64,000 nucleotides of DNA from Hydractinia symbiolongicarpus (GCF_029227915.1 NC_079879.1:28340501-28404500); one strand, 5' to 3'; positions 26,286 to 40,104 are shown, counted from the stretch's first letter. Notes: generated by a model from the sequence alone, not told the origin. Made by a program: numbers and translations.

Positions 26286-29200
26286 ATGTGACGCAATCGT
26301 TGTAATTCATACGGACTGATACCGTTGGAAAGACAATTAAATGTAATTTTTGAAAATGTCTGTATTTTTGAAGCGCCTGCAAACGGCTAGGATTGGTCCC
26401 ACAGTAAAAAATGAAATTTTTATCTACATTTTTAAATAAAGCGCTACTAAAGGTCCCAGTGTAATCGCTGAGTTCCAGAAATCATGTCAAACTAAGAAAA
26501 ATGTTATTTCTTGGAGTCCAATTGTCTCATTTATCACATTTATAAGGTCAAAGTCTAAAATCAGTTCAATTGAGCCCCACAGTCAATTGTTTCACAGTTC
26601 ATAGCGACGCAACCTAAAAATATCAGAAAAATATCGCTAAATGCATGTTGGCAAAATTATGTGACGCAATCGTTGTAACTCAAACGAGCTGATTCCGATA
26701 GAAAGTCAATGAAATGTAGTTTTCGAAATTGTCTCTATTTCTTCAGCGCGCGCTAGCGGTTAGGATTGGTCCCACAGTACAAAACGACTTATTTATCTAA
26801 TTTTTTGAATAAAGCAATAACACAGCGGCCAGTATAATTGCTGAGTTACAGCAATCATTTCATATTAAGAAGAACGTTACTTCTTGGGGTCCAGTTGTCT
26901 CATTATAACATTTAAAAGGTCAAAGTCTAAAATCAGTTCAATTAAGTCCCACAGACAGTTGTTTCACATTTTAAAGCGACGCAACTTAGTAATATCAGAA
27001 ACATATCGCTAAATACATGTTGGTACAAAAATGTGACGCAATCGTTGTAATTCATCCGGACTGATACCGTTAGAAAGTCAATGAAATATAGTTTTTGAAA
27101 CTATCTCTATTTCTTTGGCGGGTGCTAACAGCTAGGATTGGTCCCACAGTAAAAAATGAAATTTTTATCTACATTTTTAAATAAGGCGCTACCAAAGCTC
27201 CCAGTGTAATCGCTGAGTTCCAGCAATCATGTCAAACTCAGAAAAATGTTATTTCTTGGAGTCCAATTGTCTCATTTATCACATTTATAAGATCAAAGTC
27301 TAAAATCTGTTCAATTGAGCCCCACAGTCAATTGTTTCACAGTTAAAAGCGACGCAACCTAGTAATATCAGAAAAATATCGCTAAATGCATGTTGGTACG
27401 ATTATGTGACGCAACTGTTGAAACTCAAACGAGCTGATACGAATAGAAAGTCAATGAAATGTAGTTTTTGAAACTGTCTCTATTTCTTCAGCGCGCGTTA
27501 GCGGTTAGGATTGGTCCCACAGTACAAAATGACTTATTTATCTAATTTTTTGAATAAAGCAATACCACAGCGGCCAGTATAATTGCTGAGTTACAGCAAT
27601 CATTTCATATTAAGAAGAACGTTACTTCTTGGGGTCCAGTTGTCTCATTATAACATTTAAAAGATCAAAGTCTAAAATCAGTTCAATTAAGTCCCACAGA
27701 CAGTTCTTTCACATTTTAAAGCGACGCAACCTAGTAATATCAGAAACATATCGCTAAATACATGTTGGTACGATTATGTGACGCAATCTTTGTAACTCAT
27801 CCGGACTGATACCGTTAGAAAGTCAATGAAATATAGTTTTTGAAACTGTCTCTATTTCTTTGGCGGGTGCTAACGGCTAGGATTGGTCCCACAGTAAAAA
27901 ATGACTTATTTATCTACATTTTTAAATGAAGCGCTACCACAGCGCCCAGTGTAATCGTTGAATTCCAGCAATCTTGTCAAATTAAGAAGAATGTTATTTC
28001 TTGGAGTCCAACTGTCTTATTTATCACATTTATAAGGTCAAAATCCAAAATCTGTTCAATTAAGTCCCACAATCAATTGTTTCACAGTTAAAAGCGACGC
28101 TACCTACTAATATCAGAAACATATCGCTAAATAGATGTTGGTACGTATATGTGACGCAATCGTTGTAGTTTATCCAGACTGATACCGTTAGAAAGTCAAT
28201 AAAACATAGTTTTTGAAACTGTCTCTATTTCTTGAGCGCGTGCTAACGGTTAGGATTGGTCCCACAATAAAAAATAAAATTTTTATCTACATTTTTAAAT
28301 AAGGCGCTACCAAAGCTCCCAGTGTAATCGCTGAGTTCCAGCAATCATGTCAAACTCAGAAAAATGTTATTTCTTGGATTCCAATTGTCTCATTTATCAC
28401 ATTTATAAGGTCAAAGTGTAAAATCAGTTCAATTGAGCCCCGTAGTCAATTGTTTCACAGTTAAAAGCGACGCAACCTAGTAATATCAGAAAAATATCGC
28501 TAAATGCATGTTGGTACGATTATGTGACGCAACTGTTGAAACTCAAACGAGCTGATACGAATAGGAAGTCAATGAAATGTAGTTTTTGAAACTGTCTCTA
28601 TTTCTTCAGCGCGCGCTAGCGGTTAGGATTGGTCCCACAGTGCAAAATGACTTATTTATCTAATTTTTTGAATAAAGCAATAACACAGCGGCCAGTATAA
28701 TTGCTGAGTTACAGTAATCATTTCATATTAAGAAGAACGTTACTTCTTGGGGTCCGGTTGTCTCATTATGACATTTAAAAGGTCAAAGTCTAAAATCACT
28801 TCAATTAAGTCCCACAGACAGTTCTTTCACATTTTAAAGCGACGCAACCTAGTAATATCAGAAACATATCGCTAAATACATGTTGGTACGAATATGTGAC
28901 GCAATCTTTGTAATTCATCCGGACTGATACCGTTAGAAAGTCAATGAAATATAGTTTTTGAAACTGTCTCTATTTCTTTGGCGGGTGCTAACGGCTAGGA
29001 TTGGTCCCACAGTAAAAAATGACTTATTTATCTACATTTTTAAATGAAGCGCTACCACAGTGCCCAGTGTAATCGCTGAATTCCAGCAATCTTGTCAAGT
29101 TAAGAAGAATGTTATTTCTTTGAGTCCAACTGTCTCATTTATCATATTTATAAGGTCAAAATCTAAAATCAGTTCAATAAAGTTCTAAAGTCAATTGTTT

Positions 29201-32200
29201 CACTGTTAAAAGCGATGAAACCTAGTAATATCAGAAGCATATCGCTTAATAGATGTTGGTACGAATATGTGACGCAATCGTTGTAGTTTATCCGGACTGA
29301 TACCGTTAGAAAGTCAATGAAATATAGTTTTTGAAACTGTCTCTATTTCTTAAGCGCGTGCTAACGGCTAGGATTGGTCTCACAGTACAAAATGAATTTT
29401 TTATCTACATTTTTAAATAAAGCGCTACCACAGCTCCCAGAGTAACCGCTGAGTTCCAGCAATCATGTCAAACTAAGAAAAATGTTACTTCTTGGAGTCC
29501 AATTGTCTCTTTTATCACATTTATAAGGTCAAAGTCCAGAATCAGTTCAATAAAGTCCCACAGTCAATTGTTTTACAGTTAATAGCGACGCAACCTAGTA
29601 ATATCAGAAAAATATCGATAAATGCATGTCGGTACGATTATGTGACGCAACTGTTGAAACTCAAACGAGCTGATACGAATAGAAAGTCAATAAAATGTAG
29701 TTTTTAAAACTGTCTCTATTTCTTCAGCGCGCGCTAGCGGTTAGGATTGGTCCCACAGTAAAAAATGACTTATTTATCTGCATTTTTAAATAAAGCGCTA
29801 CCAGAGTGCCCGGTGTAATTGCTTAGTTCCAGTAATCATGTCAAATTAAGAAGAATGTTGTTTTTTGGAGCCCAATTAGCTCATTATAACATTAATAAGG
29901 TCACAGTCCAAATTCAGTTCAATAAAGTCCTAAAGTCAATTGTTTCACTGTTAAAAGCGATGAAACCTAGTAATATCAGAAACATATCGCTTAATAGATG
30001 TTGGTACGAATATGTGACGCAATCGTTGTAGTTTATCCGGACTGATACCGTTAGAAATTCAATGAAATATAGTGTTTGAAAGTGTCTCTATTTCTTGAGC
30101 GCGTGCTAACGTCTAGGATTAGTCTCACAGTACAAAATGAATTTTTTATCTAAATTTTTAAATAAAGCGCTACCACAGCTCCCAGTGTAAACGCTGAGTT
30201 CCAGCAATCATGTCAAACTAAGAAAAATGTTACTTCTTGGAGTCCAATTGTCTCTTTTATCACATTTATAAGGTCAAAGTCCAGAATTAGTTCAATAAAG
30301 CCCCACAGTCAATTGTTTTACAGTTAATAGCGACGCAACCTAGTAATATCAGAAAAATATCGATAAATGCATGTTGGTACGATTATGTGACGCAACTGTT
30401 GAAACTCAAACGAGCTGATACGAATAGAAAGTCAATGAAATGTAGTTTTTGAAACTCTCTCTATTTCTTCAGCGCGCGCTAGCGGTTAGGATTGGTCCCA
30501 CAGTACAAAATGACTTATTTATCTATTTTTTTGAATAAAGCAATAACACAGCGGCCAGTATAATTGCTGAGTTACAGCAATCATTTCATATTAAGAAGAA
30601 CGTTACTTCTTGGGGTCCAGGTGTCTCATTATAACATTTAAAAGGTCAAAGTCTAAAATCAGTTCAAATAAGTCCCACAGACAGTTGTTTCACATTTTAA
30701 GGCGACGCAACCTAGTATTATCAGAAACATATCGCTAAATACATGTTGGTACGAAAATGTGACGCAATCGTTGTAATTCATCCGGACTGATACCGTTAGA
30801 AAGTCAATGAAATATAGTTTTTGAAACTGTCTCTATTTCTTTGGCGGGTGCTAACGGCTAGGATTAGTCCCACAGCAAAAAATGACTTATTTATCTGCAT
30901 TTTTAAATAAAGCGCTACCAGAGCGCCCGGTGTAATTGCTTGGTTCCAGTAATCATGTCAAATTAAGAAGAATGTTGTTTTTTGGAGTCCAATTAGCTCA
31001 TTATAACATTGATAAAGTCACAGTCCAAATTCAGTTCAATAAAGTCCTAAAGTCAATTGTTTCACTGTTAAAAGCGATGAAACCTAGTAATATCAGAAAC
31101 ATATCGCTAAATAGATGTTGGTACGAATATGTGACGCAATCGTTGTAGTTTATCCGGACTGATACCGTTAGAAAGTCAATGAAATACAGTTTATGAAAGT
31201 GTCTCTATTTCTTGAGCGCGTGCTAACGGCTAGGATTGGTCCCACAATAAAAAATGAAAATTTTATCTACATTTTTAAATAAAGCGCTACCAAAGCTTCC
31301 AGTGTAATCGCTGAGTTCCAGCAATCATGTCAAACTAAGAAAAATGTTATTTCTTGGAGTCCAATTGTCTCATTTATCACATTCATAAGGTCAAAGTCTA
31401 AGATCAGTTCAATTGAGCCCCACAGTCAATTGTTTCACAGTTCATAGCGACGCAACCTAAAAATATCAGAAAAATATCGCTAAATGCATGTTGGTACGAT
31501 TATGTGACGCAACCGTTGTAACTCAAACGAGCTGATTCCGATAGAAAGTCAATGAAATGTAATTTTTGAAATTGTCTCTATTTCTTCAGCGCGCGCTAGC
31601 GGTTAGGATTGGTCCCACAGTACAAAATGACTTATTTATCTAATTTTTTGAATAAAGCAATAACACAACGGCCAGTATAATGGCTGAGTTACAGCAATCA
31701 TTTCATATTAAGAAGAACGTTCTTCTTGGGGTCCAGTTGTCTCATTATAACATTTAAAAGGTCAAAGTCTAAAATCAGTTCAATTAAGTCCCACAGACAG
31801 TTGTTTCACATTTTAAAGCGACGCAACCTAGTAATATCAGAAACATATCGCTAATAACATGTTGGTACGAAAATGTGACGCAATCGTTGTAATTCATCCG
31901 GACTGATACCGTTAGAAAGTCAATGAAATATAGTTTTTGAAACTATCTCTATTTCTTTGGCGGGTGCTAACGGCTAGGATTGGTTCCACAGTAAAAAATG
32001 ACTTATTTATCTACATTTTTAATTAAAGCGCTACCAGAGCGCCCGGTGTAACTGCTTAGTTCCAGCAATCATGTCAAATTAAGAAGAATGTTGTTTTTTG
32101 GAGTCCAATTAGCTCATTATAACATTGATAAAGTCACAGTCCAAATTCAGTTCAATAAAGTCCTAAAGTCAATTGTTTCACTGTTAAAAGCGATGAAACC

Positions 32201-35200
32201 TAGTAATATCAGAAACATATCGCTAAATAGATGTTGTTACGAATATGTGACGCAATCGTTGTAGTTTATCCGGACTGATACCGTTAGAAAGTCAATGAAA
32301 TACAGTTTATGAAAGTGTCTCTATTTCTTGAGCGCGTGCTAACGGCTAGGATTGGTCCCACAATAAAAAATGAAAATTTTATCTACATTTTTAAATAAAG
32401 CGCTACCAAAGCTTCCAGTGTAATCGCTGAGTTCCAGCAATCATGTCAAACTAAGAAAAATGTTATTTCTTGGAGTCCAATTGTCTCATTTATCACATTC
32501 ATAAGGTCAAAGTCTAAGATCAGTTCAATTGAGCCCCACAGTCAATTGTTTCACAGTTCATAGCGACGCAACCTAAAAGTATCAGAAAAATATCGCTAAA
32601 TGCATGTTGGTACGATTATGTGACGCAACCGTTGTAACTCAAACGAGCTGATTCCGATAGAAAGTCAATGAAATGTAATTTTTGAAATTGTCTCTATTTC
32701 TTCAGCGCGCGCTAGCGGTTAGGATTGGTCCCACAGTACAAAATGACTTATTTATCTAATTTTTTGAATAAAGCAATAACACAACGGCCAGTATAATGGC
32801 TGAGTTACAGCAATCATTTCATATTAAGAAGAATGTTATTTTTTGGAGTCCAACTGTCTCATTTATCACTTTTATAAGGTCAAAATCTAAAATCTGTTCA
32901 ATTAAGTCTCACAGTCAATTGTTTCACAGTTAAAAGCGACGCAACCTAGTAATATCAGGAACATATCGCTAAACAAATGTTCGTACGAATATGTGACGCA
33001 ATCGTTGTAATTCATACGGACTGATACCGTTAGAAAGTCAATGAAATATAGTTTTTGAAACTGTCTCTATTTCTTGAGCGCGTGCTAACGGCTAGGATTG
33101 GTCTCACAGTACAAAATGAATTTTTTATCTACATTTTTAAATGAAGCGCTACCACAGCTCCCAGTATAATTTCTGAGTTACAGCAATCATTTCATATTAA
33201 GAAGAACGTTACTTCTTGGAGTCCAGTTGTCTCATTATAACATTTAAAAGGTCAAAGTCTAAAATCAGTTCAATTAAGTCCCACAGACAGTTGTTTCACA
33301 TTTTAAAGCGACGCAACCTAGTAATATCAGAAACATATCGCTAAACAAATGTTCGTACGAATATGTGACGCAATCGTTGTAATTTATACGGACTGATACC
33401 GTTAGAAAGACAATTAAATGTAATTTTTGAAACTGTCTGTATTTTTGAAGCGCCTGCTAACGGCTAGGATTGGTCCCACAGTAAAAAATGAAATTTTTAT
33501 CTACATTTTTAAATAAAGCGCTAGCAAAGCTCCCAGTGTAATCGCTGAGTTCCAGCAATCATGTCAAACTAAGAAAAATGTTATTTCTTGGAGTCCAATT
33601 GGCTCGTTTATCACATTTATAAGGTCAAAGTCTAAAATCAGTTCAATTGAGCCCCACAGTCAATTGTTTCACAGTTCATAGCGATGCAACCTAAAAATAT
33701 CAGAAAAATATCGCTAAATGCATGTTGGTACGATTATGTGACGCAACCGTTGTAACTCACACGGACTGATACCGTTAGAAAGTCAATTAAATGTAGTTTT
33801 TAAAGCTGTCTCTAATTTTGGAGCGCGTGCTAACGACTAGGAATGGTCCCACAGTAAAAAATGATTTTTTTATCTACATTTTCAAATAAAGCGCTACCAG
33901 AGCGCCCAGTGTAATCGCTTAGTTCCAGCAATCATGTCAAAGTAAGAAGAATGTTATTTTTTGGAGTCCAATTGTCTCATCATAACATTTATAAGCTCAA
34001 AGTCTAAAATCTGTTCAATTAAGTCCCACAGTCAATTGTGTCACAGTTAAAAGCGACGCAACCTAGTAATATCAGAAAAATATCGCTAAATGCGTGTTGG
34101 TACGAATATGTGACGCAACCGTTGTAACTCAAACGAGCTGATTCCGTTAGAAAGTCAATGAAAAGTAGTTTTTGAAACTTTCTCTATTTCTTTGGCGGGT
34201 GCTAACGGCTAGGATTGGTCCCACAGTAAAAAATGACTTATTTATCTACATTTTTTAATAAAGCGCTACCAGAGCGCCCAGTGTAATCGTTGATTTCAAG
34301 CAATCTTGTCAAATTAAGTTGAATGTTATTTCTTGGAGTCCAACTGTCTCATTTATCACATTTATAAGGTCAAAATCCAAAATCTGTTCAATTAAGTGTC
34401 ACAGTCAATTGTTTTACAGTTAAAAGCGACGCTACCTAGTAATATCAGGAACATATCGCTAAACAAATGTTCGTACGAATATGTGACGCAATCGTTGTAA
34501 TTTATACGGACTGATACCGTTAGAAAGACAATTAAATGTAATTTTTGAAATTGTCTGTATTTTTGAAGCGCCTGCTAACGGCTAGGATTGGTCCCACAGT
34601 AAAAAATGAAATTTTTATCTACATTTTTAAATAAAGCGCTACCAAAGCTCCCAGTGTAATCGCTGAGTTCCAGCAATCATGTCAAACTAAGAAAAATGTT
34701 ATTTCTTGGAGTCCAAATGGCTCATTTATCACATTTAAAAGGTCAAAGTCTAAAATCAGTTCAATTAAGTCCCACAGACAGTTGTTTCACATTTTAAAGC
34801 GACGCAACCTAGTAATATCAGAAACATATCGCTAAATACATGTTGGTACGAAAATGTGACGCAATCGTTGTAATTCATACGGACTGATACCGTTAGAAAG
34901 TCAATGAAATATAGTTTTTGAAACTATCTCTATTTCTTTGGCGGGTGCTAACGGCTAGGATTGGTCCCACAGTAAAAAATGACTTGTTTATCTACATTTT
35001 TAAATAAAGCGCTACCAGAGCGCCCGGTGTAACTGCTTAGTTCCAGCAATAATGTCAAATTAAGAAGAATGTTGTTTTTTGGAGTCCAATTATCTCATTA
35101 TAACATTAATAAGGTCACAGTCCAAATTCAGTTCAATAAAGTCCTAAAGTCAATTGTTTCACTGTTAAAAGCGATGAAACCTAGTAATATCAGAAAAATA

Positions 35201-37338
35201 TCGCTAAATAGATGTTGGTACGAATATGTGACGCAATCGTTGTAGTTTATCCAGACTGATACCGTTAGAAAGTCAATGAAACATAGTTTTTGAAACTGTC
35301 TCTATTTCTTGAGCGCGTGCTAACGGCTAGGATTGGTCCCACAGTAAAAAATGAAATTTTTATCTGCATTTTTAAATAAGGCGCTACCAAAGCTCCCAGT
35401 GTAATCGCTGAGTTCCAGCAATCATGTTAAACTCAGAAAAATGTTATTTCTTGGAGTCCAATTGTCTCATTTATCACATTTACAAGGTCAAAGTCTAAAA
35501 TCAGTTCAATTGAGCCCCACAGTCAATTGTTTCACAGTTAAAAGCGACGCAACCTAGTAATATCAGAAAAATATCGCTAAATGCATGTTGGTACGATTAT
35601 GTGACGCAACTGTTGAAACTCAAACGAGCTGATACGAATAGAAAGTCAATGAAATGTAGTTTTTGAAACTGTCTCTATTTCTTCAGCGCGCGCTAGCGGT
35701 TAGGATTGGTCCCACAGTACAAAATGACTTATTTATCTAATTTTTTGAATAAAGCAATAACACAGCGGCCAGTTTAATTGCTGAGTTACAGTAATCATTT
35801 CATATTAAGAAGAACGTTACTTCTTGGGGTCCGGTTGTCTCATTATAACATTTAAAAGGTCAAAGTCTAAAATCAGTTTAATTAAGTCCCACACACAGTT
35901 CTTTCACATTTTAGAGCGACGCAACCTAGTAATATCAGAAACATATCGCTAAATGCATGTTCGTACGAATATGTGACGCAATCTTTGTAATTCATCCGGA
36001 CTGATACCGTTAGAAAGTCAATGAAATATAGATTTCGAAACTGTCTCTATTTCTTTGGCGGGTGCTAACGGCTAGGATTGGTCCCACAGTAAAAAATGAC
36101 TTATTTATCTACATTTTGAAATGAAGCGCTACAACAGCGCCCAGTGTAATCGCTGAATTCCAGCAATCTTGTCAAATTAAGAAGAATGTTATTTCTTGGA
36201 GTCCAACTGTCTCATTTATCACATTTTCAAGGTCAAAATCTAAAATCTGTTCAATTAAGTCCCACAGTCAATTGTTTCACAGTTAAAAGCGAGGCAACCT
36301 AGTAATATCAGGAACATATCGATAAACAAATGTTCGTACGAATATGTAACGCAATCGTTGTAGTTTATCCGGACTGATACCGTTAAAAAGTCAATGAAAT
36401 ACAGTTTCTGAAAGTGTCTCTATTTCTTGAGTGCGTGCTAACGGCTATGATTGGTCCCACAGTAAAAAATGAAATTTTTATTTACATTTTTAAATAAAGC
36501 GCTACCAAAGCTCCCAGTGTAATCGCTGAGTTCCAGCAATCATGTCAAAGTAAGAAAAATGTTATTTCTTGGAGTCCAATTGTCTCTTTTATCACATTTA
36601 TAAGGTCAAAGTCCAGAATCAGTTCAATAAAGTGCCACAGTCAATCGTTTCACTGTTAAAAGCGATGAAACCTAATAGTATCAGAAAGATATCGGTAAAT
36701 GCATGTGGGTACGAATATGTGACGCAACCGTCATAACTCACACGGACTGATACCGTTAGAAAGTCAATGAAATATAATTTTTGAAACTGTCTCTATTTCT
36801 TGAGCGCGTGCTAGCGGCTAGGATTGGTCCCACAGTAACAAATAAAATTTTTATCTACATTTTTAAATAAGGCGCTACCAAAGCTCCCAGTGTAATCGCT
36901 GAGTTCCAGCAATCATGTCAAACTAAGAAAAATGTTATTTCTTGGAGTTCAATTGTCTCATTTATCACATTTATAAGGTCAAAGTCTAAAATCAGTTCAA
37001 TTGAGCCCCACAGTCCGTTGTTTCACAGTTAAAAGCGACGCAACCTAGTAATATCAGAAAAAAATCGCTAAATGCATGTTGGTACGATTATGTGTCGCAA
37101 CCGTTGTAACTCAAACGAGCTGATTCTGATAAAAAGTCAATAAAATGTAGTTTTTGAAACTGTCTCTATTTCTTCAGCGCGCGCTAGCGGTTAGGATTGG
37201 TCCCACAGTACAAAATGACTTATTTATCTAATTTTTTGAATAAAGCAATAACACAGCGGCCAGTATAATTGCTGAGTTACAGCAATCATTTCATATTAAG
37301 AAGAACGTTACTTCTTGGGGTCCAGTTGTCTCATTATA
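26286..37338 (+). repeat. Remainder of domain B, older trimer HOR with indels
   Basis: About 30 monomers. Trimer-spaced repeats of the rare gttgaaactcaaacgagctg occur at about 27,417, 28,534, 29,652, 30,407 and 35,611. A dimer-spaced pair with gttacttcttggagtccaat lies at 29,484 and 30,229 (745 bp). Sequence at 35.0-36.2 kb resembles 28.0-29.1 kb. Units are clearly more diverged from one another than in the 17-26 kb part. Nothing other than satellite is present. Confidence 0.75.
30940..33100 (+). repeat. Trimer (1,116-bp) tandem duplication
   Basis: The private variant aacattgataaagtcacag occurs at 31,005 and 32,121, 1,116 bp apart, followed in both copies by cacaataaaaaatgaaaatt, gcttccagtgtaatcg, cattcataagg and tctaagatcagttc. 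The copies differ by isolated bases such as ttggtacg/ttgttacg and aaaaatatc/aaaagtatc. The second copy ends in a hybrid with a different monomer near 32.83-33.1 kb. Confidence 0.8.
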
Positions 37339-37666
37339 ACATTTAAAAGGTCAAAGTCTAAAATCAGTTCAATTAAGTCCCACAGACAGTTGTTTCACAT
37401 TTTAAAGCGACGCAACCTAGTAATATCAGAAACATATTGCTATGTGCAAGTTGGTACGAAAATGTGACGCAATCTTTGTAATTCATCCGGACTGATACCG
37501 TTAGAAAGTCAATGAAATATAGTTTTTGAAACTGTCTCTATTTCTTTGGCGGGTGCTAACGGCTAGGATTGGTCCCACAGTAAAAAATGACTTATTTATC
37601 TACATCTTTAAATAAAGCGCTACCAGAGCGCCCGGTGTAACTGCTTAGTTCCAGCAATCATGTCAA
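37339..37666 (+). repeat. Forward arm of fold-back inverted repeat
   Basis: This forward stretch, from acatttaaaaggtc to ccagcaatcatgtcaa, is matched in reverse complement by 37,917-38,243. It is ordinary domain B sequence (ggcgggtgctaacgg, gcgcccggtgtaactg). With a spacer of about 250 bp (37,667-37,916) the arms could form a long hairpin or cruciform. The arms differ at scattered bases, for example aaacatattgctatgtgc here against the reverse complement of gcatttagcgataagttt. Confidence 0.9.
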
Positions 37667-38243
37667 GAAATAGAGACAGTTTCAAAAACTATATTTCATT
37701 GACTTTCTAACGGTATCACTCCGGATAAACTACAACGATTGCGTCACATACTCGTGCCAACATCTATTTAGCGATATGTTTCTGATATTACTAGGTTTCA
37801 TCGCTTTTAACAGTGAAACAATTGACTTTAGGACTTTATTGAACTGAATTTGGACTGTGACCTTATTAATGTTATAATGAGATAATTGGACTCCAAAAAA
37901 CAACATTCTTCTTAATTTGACATGATTGCTGGAACTAACCAGTTACACCGGCGCTCTGGTAGCGCTTTATTTAAAAATCTAGATAAATAAGTCATTTTTT
38001 ACTGTGGGACCAATCCTAGCCGTTAGCACCCGCCAAAGAAATAGAGACAGTTTCAAAAACTATATTTCATTGACTTTCTAACGGTATCACTCCGGATGAA
38101 TTACAACGATTGCGTCACATTTTCGTACCGACATGCATTTAGCGATAAGTTTCTGATATTACTAGGTTGCGTCGCTTTAAAATGTGAAACAACTGTCTGT
38201 GGGACTTAACTGAACTGATTTTAAACTTTGACCTTTTAAATGT
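37667..38243 (-). repeat. Inverted satellite block, 577 bp (1.55 monomers)
   Basis: From gaaatagagacag onwards the monomer reads in reverse complement. A full unit of 371 bp (37,667-38,037) is followed by 206 bp ending in gaccttttaaatgt. Its content matches domain B, best the forward stretch about 34.73-35.31 kb by eye. The left junction shares tcaa between the forward catgtcaa and the inverted ctcaagaaatag. After it the forward array restarts at caagcaatcttgtcaa, repeating about 15 bp (gcaatc.tgtcaa) already present just before the block. Forward phase is thus kept, as if the block had been inserted. A template switch to the opposite strand and back fits this; a plain two-break inversion does not. 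Confidence 0.92.
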
Positions 38244-40104
38244 CAAGCAATCTTGTCAAATTAAAAAGAATGTTATTTCTTGGAGTCCAACTGTCTCATT
38301 TATCACTTTTATCAGGTCAAAATCCAAAATCTGTTCAATTAAGTCCCACAGTCAATCGTTTCACTGTTAAAAGCGATGAAACCTAATAATATCAGAAAAA
38401 TATCGCTAAATGCATGTTGGTACGAATATGTGACGCAACCGTCGTAACTCACACGGACTGATACCGTTAGAAAGTCAATTAAATGTAGTTTTTGAAACTG
38501 TCTGTATTTTTGGAGCGCAAGCTAACGGCTAGGATTAGTCCCACAGTAAAGAATGAATTTTTTATCTACATTTTTAAATAAAGCGCTACCAAAGCTCCCA
38601 GTGTAATCGCTGAGTTCCAGCAATCATGTCAATGTAAGAAAAATGTTATTTCTTGGAGTCCAATTGTCTCTTTTATCACATTTATAAGGTCAAAGTCCAA
38701 AATCAGTTCAATAAAGTCCCACAGTCAATCGTTTCACTGTTAAAAGCGATGAAACCTAATAATATCAGAGAAATATCGCTAAATGCATGTTGCTACGAAT
38801 ATATGACGCAACCGTTGTATCTCAAAGGGACTGATACCGTTAGAAAGTCAATGTAATATAGTCTTTGAAATTGTCTCAGTTTCTTTAGCGCCTGCTAACG
38901 GCTAGGATTGGTCCCACAGTAAAAAATGACTTATTTATCTAAATATTTAAATGACCCGCTACCACAGCGCCCAGTGTAATCACTGAATTCCAGCAATCTT
39001 GTCAAATTTAGAAGAATGTTATTTCTTGGAGTCCAACTGTCACATTTATCACATTTATAAGGTCAAAATCCAAAATCTGTCCAATTAAGTCCCACAGTCA
39101 ATTGCTTCACAGTTAAAAGCGATGCAACCTAGTAATATCAGAAACATATCGCTAAACAGATGTTCGTACGAATATGTGACGCAATCGTTTTAATTCATAC
39201 GGACTGATACCGTTAGAAAGTCAATGAAATATAGTTTTTGAAACTGTCTCTCTTTCTTGAGCGGGAGCTAACGGCTAGGATTTGTCCCACACTACAAAAT
39301 GGATTTTTTATCTACATTTTTAAATAAAGCGCTACCACAGCTCCCAGTGTAATTGATGAGTTCCAGCAATCATGTCAAACTAAGCAAAATGTTATTTCTT
39401 GGAGTTCAATTGTCTCTTTTATGACATTTATAAGGTCAAAGTCCAAAATCAGTTCAATAAAGTCCCACAGTCAATCGTTTCACTGTTAAAAGCGATGAAA
39501 CCTAATAGTATCAGAAAGATATCGCTAAATGCATGTTGGTACGAATATGTGACGCAACCGTCGTAACTCACACGGACTGATACCGTTAGAAAGTCAATTA
39601 AATGTAGTTTTTGAAGCTGTCTCTATTTTTGGAGCGCGTGCTAACGGCTAGGAATGGTCCCACAGTAAAAAATAATTTATTTATCTACATTTTCAAATAA
39701 AGCGCTACCAGAGCGCCCAGTGTAATCGCTTAGTTCCAGCAATCATGTCAAAGTAAGAAGAATGTTATTTTTTGGAGTCCAATTGTCTCATCATAACATT
39801 TATAAGGTCACAGTCCAAAATCAGTTCAATAAAGTACTACAGTCAATTGTTTCACTGTTAAAATGAAACCTAGTAATATCAGAAAAATATCGCTAAATGC
39901 ATGTTGGTACGAATATGTGACGCTACCGTTGTAACTCAAACGAGCTGATACTGATAGAAAGTCAATGAAATGTAGTTTTTGAAACTGTCTCTATTACTTC
40001 AGCGCGCGCTAGCGGTTAGTATTGGTCCCACAGTAAAAAATGACATATTTATCTAATTTTTTGAATAAAGAAATAACACAGAGTCCAGTATAATTGCTGA
40101 GTTA
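38244..40104 (+). repeat. Transitional monomers after the inversion
   Basis: About five full units without a clear HOR partner nearby. The first is a hybrid: its start (caagcaatcttgtcaaatta) resembles the domain B unit at about 34.29 kb, while from about 38,350 it reads like domain A. Units at about 38.65-38.9 kb carry the tctttgaaattg sub-type. No non-satellite sequence was seen. Confidence 0.65.

Larger units (their letters stand above)
16880..37666 (+). repeat. Domain B: trimer-based HOR (~1,116 bp)
   Basis: A strongly diverged monomer (taattttttgaataaag, gcggccagtataattgctg, gagttacagcaatcatttc, gaacgttacttcttgggg) acts as an anchor. Its gagttacag sits at 17166, 18281, 19024, 20142, 21259, 22747, 23490, 24608, 25725, 26843, 27588, 28706, 30569, 31686, 32802, 33175 (partial), 35783 and 37274. 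Steps equal 3,2,3,3,4,2,3,3,3,2,3,5,3,3,1,7,4 monomers, so three is the base period. The other two members of the trimer carry gagccccacagtcaattg and either ggcgggtgctaacgg or gtcctaaagtcaattg. Departures from three are whole-monomer gains or losses. Confidence 0.85.

Noticed and set aside
37667-38243. A transposon or other mobile element at the inversion, suggested by the ~15-bp repeat on both sides
   Set aside because: The insert is entirely satellite in reverse orientation, with no terminal repeats of its own or coding capacity. The flanking repeat is simply monomer sequence at the same phase.
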